Origin: Kaistia algarum
Lineage (GTDB): Bacteria > Pseudomonadota > Alphaproteobacteria > Rhizobiales > Kaistiaceae
Direction of reading: 5' to 3'
NCBI RefSeq assembly: GCF_026343945.1
Contig: NZ_JAPKNJ010000001.1
Location: 2,170,001-2,234,000 of the forward strand
Length of the DNA: 64,000 nucleotides
The notes under the pieces were generated by a model. That model was not told the DNA's origin and did no database searches. It saw only the letters and a list, made by a program, of their open reading frames with translations. Of this stretch, positions 42,058 through 51,300 are shown piece after piece; position 1 is the first letter of the stretch; every line of letters starts with the position of its first letter. Made by a program: the position numbers and the translations under genes.

Positions 42058-42902
42058 CGATGGCGGCCTCCCTCCCGTCCAGCCGGCGTAACCGTTCCTG
42101 GGTCCTATCGGCCGGACTGCTGCTGGTCGGTATCCATGTCGCGGTGGCGCTGCTGACGCTGGTCTGGACGCCCTATGATCCGACCGGCATGTCCGGCGGA
42201 CGGCTGGAACCGCCATCGCTCGCCCATTGGGCCGGCACCGACCGCCTCGGCCGCGATCTGTTCACGCAGATCATGATCGGATCGCGCATCGCGCTTCTCG
42301 TCGGGACGGGCGCGGTCGTGATCGGCGGCCTGATCGGCGTGACGCTGGGATTGTTTGCCGCCTTCGCATCGCGCTGGCTCGAGGATGCGCTGGCCGCGAC
42401 GCTCGATATCCTCATCGCTTTTCCGACCCTCTTGATCGCCATGCTGGTGGTCGCCGCCAGCGAGACCGCGACCCTTGGCTCGGCCATCCTGGCGCTCGGC
42501 ATCGCGCTGTCGGCGATCGTCGCCCGGCTCACCCGCATCCTGGCCAAACGCGTCCTGATGATGGACTACATCACCGCCGCCCGCACCTCCGGCACGTCCT
42601 GGATCGGCATCGTCTTCAGGCACCTTCTGCCCAATATCCTGCCGACGCTGTCGGTCAATTTCGCGCTGCAATTCGGTCTCGCCGTCATCGCCGAGGCTTC
42701 GCTCTCCTATCTCGGCCTCGGGGCGCCGCCACCCAACGCCTCATGGGGTCGGCTGCTGCAGGAGGCGCAGGGCACGGTCTATACGGCGCCGATCGGTGCC
42801 GTGGCGCCGGGCATCGCGCTCGTATCGCTGGTGATCGGCATCAACCTGCTCGCCGACGGCCTTCGCGATCGGGTCGATCCGACCCGGAGGCGGGCGCGAT
42901 GA
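42054..42902 (+). CDS. Dipeptide-type ABC transporter permease (DppC-like)
   Basis: This 282-aa permease overlaps the DppB stop as ATGA. It has the DppC N-terminal helix, AHWAGTDRLGRDLFTQIMIGSRIAL (the family's GTDxxGRDxxSR block) near 57-81 and the EAA loop MMDYITAARTSGTSWIGIVFRHLLPN near 168-193. ASLSYLGLGAPPPNASWG near 216-233 is diagnostic of DppC/OppC. It forms the pore with the DppB-like protein. The stop overlaps the next gene by 4 bp. Confidence 0.93.
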   Translation: MTMAASLPSSRRNRSWVLSAGLLLVGIHVAVALLTLVWTPYDPTGMSGGRLEPPSLAHWAGTDRLGRDLFTQIMIGSRIALLVGTGAVVIGGLIGVTLGLFAAFASRWLEDALAATLDILIAFPTLLIAMLVVAASETATLGSAILALGIALSAIVARLTRILAKRVLMMDYITAARTSGTSWIGIVFRHLLPNILPTLSVNFALQFGLAVIAEASLSYLGLGAPPPNASWGRLLQEAQGTVYTAPIGAVAPGIALVSLVIGINLLADGLRDRVDPTRRRAR

Positions 42903-43705
42903 GCCTGCTTGCGATTGAGGGGCTGACGCTGAGCGCCGGCGGTGCGGTCCTCGTCCGCGATCTGTCGCTCCACATCGAGCCCGGCGAGCGGGTGGGGCTG
43001 ATCGGCGAATCCGGGTCCGGCAAGTCCTTGACGGCCATGGCCGCGACCGGGCTCCTGCCGCCCGACATCGACGTGCGGGGTTCGGTGCTGCTGGGCGGGC
43101 AGGAGGTGATCGGTACGCCGGACCGAGAGCTGGATCGCCTCCGCGGCAGCGTCGCCGCCTTCGTGTTCCAGGAGCCGCTGACCGCGCTCGATCCGCTGCT
43201 TCGGCTCGGCCGGCAGGTCGCCGAGCCGCTGCGCCGGACAGCGCGCCGCGAGGGGCGAGCGCTTTCCGGCATGGCGCTCGACCGGGCCGTCGTGCAGTTG
43301 CTCGAGCAGGTCGCCCTTCCGCAGCCGGAGCGTGTCGCGCGTTCCTATCCGCATGAGGTCTCGGGCGGGCAACGCCAGCGCGTCGCGATCGCCATGGCGC
43401 TCGCCTGCCGCCCGCGATTGCTGATCGCCGATGAGCCGACAACGGCGCTAGACGTCACCACCCAGGCCGAGATCCTGGCGCTGCTGGGCAACCTCGTGCG
43501 CGATCGCGATATGGCGCTGCTGTTCATCAGCCACGATCTTCCGGTTGTCGCCGCGGTGGTCGACCGCGTCGTTGTCCTGCGCCAGGGCGTCGCCGTCGAG
43601 ACGGGGCCTGTGGGCCGGGTGTTCGATGCGCCCCAGCACGAATATACGCGCGCTCTGGTCGCGGCTGCGCGCGCCTTCGATGCGGCGCTGGATGGTGCGG
43701 CATGA
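42899..43705 (+). CDS. Dipeptide-type ABC transporter ATP-binding protein (DppD-like)
   Basis: This 268-aa ATPase starts at an ATG overlapping the DppC stop. It has Walker [10 protein letters not shown] (Leu replaces the usual final Thr), Q-loop [16 protein letters not shown], signature VSGGQRQR, Walker [13 protein letters not shown] and H-loop ISHDLPVV. The usual C-terminal oligopeptide extension with a [4Fe-4S]-type Cys motif is absent, since it ends soon after the H-loop region. It pairs with the next ATPase. Confidence 0.93.
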   Translation: MSLLAIEGLTLSAGGAVLVRDLSLHIEPGERVGLIGESGSGKSLTAMAATGLLPPDIDVRGSVLLGGQEVIGTPDRELDRLRGSVAAFVFQEPLTALDPLLRLGRQVAEPLRRTARREGRALSGMALDRAVVQLLEQVALPQPERVARSYPHEVSGGQRQRVAIAMALACRPRLLIADEPTTALDVTTQAEILALLGNLVRDRDMALLFISHDLPVVAAVVDRVVVLRQGVAVETGPVGRVFDAPQHEYTRALVAAARAFDAALDGAA

Positions 43706-44475
43706 GCCTCGTCAGCGTCGAGCATGTCAGCTTCTTCTACAGCCGCGATCGGCTGGTTCTGGACGATGTCTCGCTGAACATCCGGCCGGGCGCCAGCATC
43801 GGCCTGGTCGGGGAGTCCGGCTCCGGCAAGACGACCTTGCTCCGCCTGCTGCTCGGGCTGCTGCGCCCCTCGTCCGGCCGGATCCGGTTTGAGGAAGCGG
43901 CGCTCGATCCGGGCGACAGGGCCTTCATGCGCGGGTATCGCCGGCAGGTGCAGGCGGTGTTCCAGGACCCCTATTCATCGCTCGATCCGCGACAGACCGT
44001 GCTCGGCATTGTCGGCGAGCCGCTCCGATCGCTGGCCATTCCCGGAAATCGCCGGGAGCAGGTCGTGGCCGCGCTGGTCTCCGTCGGGCTCGATCCCGAC
44101 ATCCTCGCCCGCTATCCGCATGAATTCTCCGGCGGACAGCGGCAGCGCATCGCCATCGCGCGAGCAATCGTCGCCCGGCCGAAGCTATTGCTGGCCGATG
44201 AGGCGGTGAGCGCGCTCGACCTTTCGACCCGCATTCACATCGTCGAATTGCTGAAGCGACTTGCCGCCGATATGACGCTGGTCTTCGTGTCGCACGATCT
44301 CGGCGTCGTCGCGGCGCTCTGCGACGAGATCGTCGTTCTCGAACGGGGCCGGATCGTCGAGGCCGGCGCCACGGGCGCGATCCTCGCCGCGCCTCAACAT
44401 CCCTACACCAGAACCTTGCTGGGAAGCGTGCCGCGCATGCCGGCCCCAGGGGCAGCCAAGGACGAAACCCGATGA
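43702..44475 (+). CDS. Dipeptide-type ABC transporter ATP-binding protein (DppF-like)
   Basis: This 257-aa ATPase overlaps its neighbour by 4 bp. Motifs: Walker [11 protein letters not shown]-loop [23 protein letters not shown] (the DppF hallmark), signature FSGGQRQR, Walker [15 protein letters not shown] (EAVS instead of EPTS) and H-loop [14 protein letters not shown]. The EPTS to EAVS change occurs in some OppF-type proteins and keeps the catalytic Glu. Its stop overlaps the DUF1684 start as ATGA, so all five genes from DppB-like onward are translationally coupled. Confidence 0.93.
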   Translation: MSLVSVEHVSFFYSRDRLVLDDVSLNIRPGASIGLVGESGSGKTTLLRLLLGLLRPSSGRIRFEEAALDPGDRAFMRGYRRQVQAVFQDPYSSLDPRQTVLGIVGEPLRSLAIPGNRREQVVAALVSVGLDPDILARYPHEFSGGQRQRIAIARAIVARPKLLLADEAVSALDLSTRIHIVELLKRLAADMTLVFVSHDLGVVAALCDEIVVLERGRIVEAGATGAILAAPQHPYTRTLLGSVPRMPAPGAAKDETR

Positions 44476-45266
44476 GTGCCTCTCGCGATTATCTCGCCTC
44501 GCTCGATGCCTGGAAAGCGCAGCGTCTCGCCAATCTCAAGGCGGATAGCGGCTGGCTTAACATCATCGGCCGCTACTGGCTGGGTCCGGGCAGCGTGACG
44601 GTCGGCGCCGCTGCCGACAACGACATCGTGCTCACCACCGGGCCCGCACGGGTTGGTACCCTGACGCAGGACGAGGCCGGCCAGGTCAGCTTCACGCCGG
44701 CCAATGGCGGCGACGCCCTGAGGCTGGCGCTCGACAAGAAGAACCCGCCCAAATTCCAGATCGGCCGCCTTCTGCTCGAGGTTACGACGCTCAACGGCGA
44801 GAACGCGCTGCGCGTGCGAGACACCCAGTCCAAGGCTCCTGGAGCCTTTCCGGGCATCGATTCCTTCGGCGTAAAGCCTGAATGGCGGATCGTCGCCGAT
44901 TGGGTGCCCTATGATCAGCCGCGCGGCGTCACCGTGAACACGACCAAGGACATCGCCACCGATGTCGAGGTGTCGCACAAGGCAGTCTTCACGCTGGACG
45001 GGACGCGTTACGAACTTCTCGCGACGCATGGGACGCCGGAGGCGCCGCAATTCGTCATCCGCGATCTGACTTCGCGAGATACGACCTACCCCGCTTCCCG
45101 CTTCCTCTATGGCGAAGACGTCACGGCCGACACGATCGTTCTCGACTTCAACAAGGCGATCAACCCGCCCTGTGCCTTTACCGACCACGCGGTCTGCCCG
45201 CTGCCGCCACCCGAGAACATATTGCCGATCCGTATCGAGGCCGGCGAAAAGCGTCTCGCCAGGTAG
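44472..45266 (+). CDS. DUF1684-family protein
   Basis: This 264-aa protein matches the conserved DUF1684 pattern: an N-terminal region with W-x2-R and DSGWLNIIGRYWLGPG, a central GVKPEWRIVADWVPY, and the C-terminal block FLYGEDVTADTIVLDFNKA, NPPCAFTDHAVCPLPPPEN, rich in Cys and Pro. The function of the family is unknown. No signal peptide is visible. It is translationally coupled (ATGA) to the last transporter gene, so it should act on, or be needed for, the imported compound. It is the only non-transport gene of the operon. A strong bidirectional terminator follows. Confidence 0.88.
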   Translation: MSASRDYLASLDAWKAQRLANLKADSGWLNIIGRYWLGPGSVTVGAAADNDIVLTTGPARVGTLTQDEAGQVSFTPANGGDALRLALDKKNPPKFQIGRLLLEVTTLNGENALRVRDTQSKAPGAFPGIDSFGVKPEWRIVADWVPYDQPRGVTVNTTKDIATDVEVSHKAVFTLDGTRYELLATHGTPEAPQFVIRDLTSRDTTYPASRFLYGEDVTADTIVLDFNKAINPPCAFTDHAVCPLPPPENILPIRIEAGEKRLAR

Positions 45267-45336
45267 CAGGGCGACCGCGGGGCTACCGCGCCTATGACAT
45301 CCTCCTGCCGCGACGAGGCAGGACGGATCCCCAAAA

Positions 45337-45376
45337 CAAGGGCGCCCGGTCCTTAGCAACGGACCGGGCGCCCTTG
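45337..45376. terminator. Bidirectional intrinsic terminator
   Basis: Perfect 16-bp stem (45337-45352 with 45361-45376, CAAGGGCGCCCGGTCC), 8-nt loop. It is followed by a T-rich tract on the plus side (GGCTTTTG) and by CCAAAAC on the other side, i.e. GTTTTGG for the minus strand. It lies between the convergent DUF1684 and giant autotransporter genes and should end both transcripts. Confidence 0.88.
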
Positions 45377-45397
45377 GCTTTTGTGAGAGCTCGGCAG

Positions 45398-48300
45398 TCA
45401 GAAGTCGATGGCGAACTTCGCGCCGATCGTCTGGGCGCTCGTCGTCTGGCCGAACGCGCCTTGGTAGTTGAGGCGGATCGACATGCCATTGCCCGGCAGC
45501 AGATCGGCGCCCGCGTTCACCTTCCACAGGACCTGGTCGAGCGCCGTGGTGACGGTGAACGGGTCGGTCATGCTGTCGGCCGCGAATGAGCCGACCAGCT
45601 TCATCTCGTCGCTCGAATAGACCGTCACGCCGCCGCGAACATAGGGACGCAGCATGAATTCGTTCGGCAGGATGACCTGCCCGCCGAATTCGAGGGCCGG
45701 CGTGGCGCTGAACACGGTCTGGTTCGAGCCGTCGACGCTGATCGCAGTGACGCCACCCGTTTCCGAGAACGAGTCCTGATGCGTATAGACCGCATCGACA
45801 TCGATCTGCGGCTTCGCATAGACGGAGCCGTTCTGCAGCGTATAGGCGGCGCGCAGCCGCGCATCGAGGACACCGAGATTGGAGGTGCCGATCAGATAGT
45901 CATTGATATTGCCGAAGGCGACCGTCCGGTTGGCGTCATAGGCGCCATAGCTTCCCGACAGCGCGGCGGCGAGCAGCAGCGGCCCGGGAACATATTTGAC
46001 GACCGCGCCGCCGTTGAAGGCATTGACGCTGCTGTAGCCGTTCTGGTCGTCGCGGATATTGCCCGAGGTCGCGCCGAGGGCGAAGCCGACGCGCCATTCG
46101 GGCGCCACGGCGAACTGGGCACCGCCAGCGAAGTTCCAGGTGTCGCTGTCATAGCCGACGCTGCTTGCCGAGCTGTCCTGCTTCAGATTGCGATAATCGC
46201 CGCGCAGCCAGGCGCACTGCCCCTCGGCCCCGAAGAAATTGGCGCCATCCTCGACGCGGCAGCTCATGAGATTGTCGGAGAAATCCGAAATCCCGAGAAC
46301 GGCCGCCTGCTCATTGGAGAGATAGATGTTCGGCGACATCTGGTTCACCGCCGCGTTGACGGCGCTGAGGGAGTTCATCTGCACGAGATTGAGCGCGATC
46401 GAATAGAGCGCGCTGTTGGTGTTGACGCTGCGCGTCAGGTAATTGCCGATCTGGATACCGTTGCCCGTGACACCGGCCGGCGCGAAGTCGAAGCCGTCGA
46501 TGACGAGCGTAGCCGTTTCGGAACTGGTGCCGTAGTCGATGTAGCTGAGCACGACCGGGTTGGAGTAGGAGAGACTCTTTTCCGAAATGCCGTCGCCAGT
46601 CGTCAGGAAGGTGTAGCGCTGCGGGCCGCCCTTGAAGCTCTCGAAATTGACGCCGAGCGCGCCGGCGAGACTGGCAGAACCGCTGATATTGACGACGTCG
46701 GAGGCATTGTTCGCCATGTCGAGGTCGACCAGCAGCGTTCCCAGCGCGGTATTGACGAAGGAGCCGGTGAAGGCGGTGGTCGCAACCCTGCCCGTGCCGC
46801 CGATGGAGACCGTGCCGTTGTTGGTCAGCGTCCCGGTGGAGCCGAGATCGACCGAAGTGCCCATGTTGAACGTCGCGCCGCTCGCATTGTCGAACGCGTT
46901 GTTCCAGTTGGTCAGGTCGATATTGCCGGTGATCGTCCCGTAATTGTTGATCGTCGTCGTGGTGTAGATGTCGTCGACATTGGTGGCCTCGACGGCGAGG
47001 CCGTTGATGCCGGCAGCGTTCTGGATGGTGCCGTAGTTGGTCAGCGTGTTGGCGGCGCCGATATTGAAGGCGACGCCAGCGCCATCCGTGCCGCCCTGGA
47101 CGGTCCCGCCATTGACCGCGACGTTCAGATTGCCGTAGCCGCCGACATGAATGCCGTCCACGGCGCCCGAGATGGCGCCATTCGTGGTGACGTTGACGGC
47201 AGCCTGAGAGGACGTCGCGTGGATGGCGTCGCCCGTCGCCGCGGTGATATTGCCGGTCTGGCTGACGGTGACCGCCTGGTCGTCGCTTTCATTGCTGGCA
47301 TCGATGCCGTCTGTCGCGGCGGTGATGTTGCCGCTATTGACGACGCTGACGGCCGCGCGGATCGCCGAAGCGCTGATGCCGCTGCCGAACGTCGAGCTGA
47401 TATTGCCGGTCTGCGCGATGGACACGGCGTTGGTGTCGCCCAGGCTGCTGGCATCGATGCCGTCCAGATCGGCGAAGATGTCGCCCGTATTGGTGACGCT
47501 GACGCCCCCGGTGACGGATGACGCGGCGATGCCGGTTCCCCAATAGGCGTTGATCGTGCCGTTGCCATGGGTGACTGTCACATTGCCATCGCCCAGATTG
47601 CTGGCGTTGATGCCGTCAAACTGCGCGGCGATGGCCCCGAGGCTCGACACCTGGACGATTCCGGAAGCCGATGCGGCGACGATGCCCGATCCCGAATAGG
47701 AGGTGATTGAGCCACCCTCCTGCGTGACGCTGACCGCGCCGCCTTCCTGGCTTGTCGCCGTGATGGCGTTCAGCTTGGCCAGCAGCGCGCCGTTGGCGCC
47801 GACCGTGACATCGCCGCTTGCCGAGGTGGCGACGATGCCGGCCCCGTCATAGGAAGTGATGGCGCCGGTCGTGGATACCTGGACGGCGGCGCCGCTCTCG
47901 TTGCTGGCGTCGATGGCGTCGAGCTTGGCGGTAATGCCGCCATTGGCCGTCACGCTGACCGCGCCGTTCGGCGAGTAGGCGTCGATGCCGGTTCCCGTAT
48001 CGGCGAGCAGGAGTCCGGTCTGCGAGACGCTGACCGCGCCTGAGCCGGCATTATGCGCATAGATGCCCGAGGCGCCTTCGACATTGCCGGTCGAATTGAT
48101 CGTCACGGCACCGTCGATAGCGGTGGCGTAAAGCGCCGTGCCGTTCCAGGCAGTGACGTCGCCCGACTGCGCGATCGTCGTGCTGGTACCTGCACCGAGG
48201 GAGAAGGTGTAGATGCCGTCTTGCTGGGCGACAATCGAGCCGACATTGGTGACGCTGACGTTCCCCAGAGCGCCCGCCACGATGCCGAGGGCGCTCCATG

Positions 48301-51300
48301 AATTGATGTCACCCGAACGATCGATCGTGACAGCCGCATCCGTTCCGGCACTTGCGGCATAGACGGCGGTGCCTTCCGACGAAACCGAACCCGAGCCGGT
48401 TACCGTGACCGCGCCGGTCGACGAACTCGCGAAAATGCCATTTCCGGTGGAGGAGGCGATGTTGCCGGTCTGGTTCACCGAAGCGGCGGCGCTTTCGGCA
48501 AAGGCATAGACGGCCGTATCCTGCGCGACGACATCGCCGGTGCTGGAGATGGTGACGGTGCCGTTCGGCGAGCGGGCATAGATGCCGTAGCCGCCGGCAT
48601 TGATCGAGCCGGTCTGGTTCACACTGACCGCACTCGACGAGCTGTTGACGGCGTAGATGCCGTCCTGCTTTGCCGTGATCGTGCCGGCATTGGTGACGCT
48701 GACGGCGCCAAGCGCCGACGTCGCGACAATGCCGCTGCCGCTCAAGGATTGGATGTTCCCCGAGCGGTTGACGGTGGCGTCGGTGTTGGTGCCGGTGGTC
48801 GAGACATAGACGCTCGTCTCTTCCGACAAGATCGTGCCCGACCCGGTGACGCTCGCCGTTCCCGACGGCGCCGAGACATAGATGCCATTGCCGGAATAGG
48901 AGATGATGTCGCCGGTCTGGTTGACCGAGGCGGCTGCGCTGTCCGAGACGGCGTAGACGCCGGTGCCGCCCGATTCGATGCTTCCCGTTCCGCTCACGCT
49001 CACCGTGCCATTGGGTGAATGAGCAAAGATGCCGTAGCCGTTCACGGCGCGGATCGAGCCGGACTGATTGACCGTCACGGCATTCGACGAGGCGTTCTCC
49101 GCATCGATGCCGATCTCCAGCGCATCGATCGCACCGACATTGGTGACGCTGACGGCGCCGAGCGTCGCCTTTGCAATGATCCCGACGCTGCCGCGGGATG
49201 TAATGTCGCCGCTGCGATCGATCGTGACGTCGGTGTTCGCGCCCGTGCTGGAGGCATAGATGCCGGCCTCCTGCGAATCGATCGAACCGGAGCCGGTCAC
49301 CGAAACGGTGCCGGCCGGCGCGGTCGCATAGATGCCATAGCCATTGACCGAAACGATGTCGCCGGTCTGGTGGACCGAGACACCCGAGCCGTTCGTCGTA
49401 GCGAGGACGGCCGTGTCCGTCGCCGTGACGTTTCCGGTGGCGGCGATGGTGACGACGCCATTCGTCGAATGGGCATAGATGCCGTAATTGCCGGCATCGA
49501 TCGAACCGGACTGATCGACCGTGACCGCGGCGGAGGACGAATTGCCCGCGTCGATGCCATTCTCGGCCGCGACGATGGCGCCGACATGGGTCACGCTGAT
49601 CGCGCCGAGAGAGGCGGTGGCGACGATGCCGCTGCCGGTCTGCGAAGCAATGTCGCCCGTCTGGTTGACCGTGGCCGCGCCCATGCTGGACGCATAGATG
49701 CCGGTATCATATGAGGCGATCGAACCGGACCCGGTGACTGTGACGGTGCTGGCCGGCGCTCTGGCATAGATGCCGTAACCCTCAGCCGAGACAAGATCTC
49801 CGGTCTGGTTGACGTTCACCGTGCTGCTATTGGCGAGGGCGTAGACGGCCGTATCCTGCGCGAGGATATTGCCGGTTCCGGTCACACTGACCGCGCCGCT
49901 CGGCGAATGAGCATAGATGCCGTAGCCGCCGGCGAGGATCGTGCCGGTCTGGTCGACGGTGACGGCGCTGGCCGAGGTGTTCTCGGCAAGGATGCCGTCC
50001 TCGGCCGCAACGATGTTTCCATTGTTGGTGACGCTGACGGCGCCGAGGCTGGAGCTTGCGACGATGCCGCTGCCCGTCTCCGAATAGATATTGCCGGAGC
50101 GGTTGATGGTCGCCGTGCCGCTGCTGGCGGCGTAGATGCTCGTCTCCAGCGAAGCGATCGCTCCCGAGCCCGTCACGGTTACCGTGCTGGCCGGCGCGCT
50201 GGCATAGATGCCGTAGCCGCCGACCGAGACGAGGTCGCCGGTCTGGTTGACGTTCACCGTGCTGCTATTGGCGAGGGCGTAGACGGCCGTGTCCTGCGCG
50301 AGGACATTGCCGGTTCCGGTCACATTGACCGCGCCGCTCGGCGAATGCGCATAGATGCCATAGCCGCCGGCGATCGTGGTGCCGGACTGGTCGACGGTGA
50401 CGGCGCTGGCCGAGGTGTTCTCGGCATGAATGCCGTCCTCGGCCGCGACGATGATCCCGTCATTGGTGACGCTGACGGCGCCGGTCGCTGAACTGGCGAC
50501 GATGCCGCTGCCGCTTGCGGAATAGATATTGCCCGAGCGATCGATGGTCGCCGTTCCCATGCTGGACGCATAGATGCCGGTTTCCTGCGAGGCGATCGCT
50601 CCCGAGCCCGTCACGGTCACCGTGCTGGCCGGCGCGGTCGCGTAGATGCCGTAGCCGCTTGTCGAGACGAGGTCGCCGGTCTGGTGGACGGAAACGGAGC
50701 TGCTCTCGGCGAGGGCATAGACGGCTGTGTCTCCAGACATAACATTGCCGGTTCCGGTCACGTTGACCGTGCCGCTCGGCGAATGGGCATAGATGCCATA
50801 TCCGCCGGCGATTGTGGTGCCGGTCTGGTCGACGGTGACGGCGCTGGCCGAGGTGTTCTCGGCATGGATGCCGTCGTCGGCGGCGATGATGTTCCCGACA
50901 TTGGTGACGTTCGTGGCGCCGAGGTCGGAGCTGGCGATGATGCCGCTGCCGGTTTCCGAATAGATATTGCCCGAGCGGTTGACAGTCGCTGTGCCGCTGC
51001 TGGCGGCATAGACACCTGTCTCCTGCGAGGCGATAGAGCCGGATCCCGTCACGGTGACGGTGCTGAACGGCGAACTCGCATAGATGCCATTGCCGCCGAG
51101 CGATACGATGTCGCCGGTCTGGTTGACGGAGGTTGCCCCACCATCGGCCAAAGCATAGACGCCAGTATCGGCCGACAAGATGTCGCCAGTACCGAGCACG
51201 CTGACGGAGCCATTCGTCGAATAAGCGTGGATGCCGTAGCCCCCGGCATAGATCGCTCCGGACTGATCTACCGTCACCGACCGGTCGGAGGTGTTCTCGG

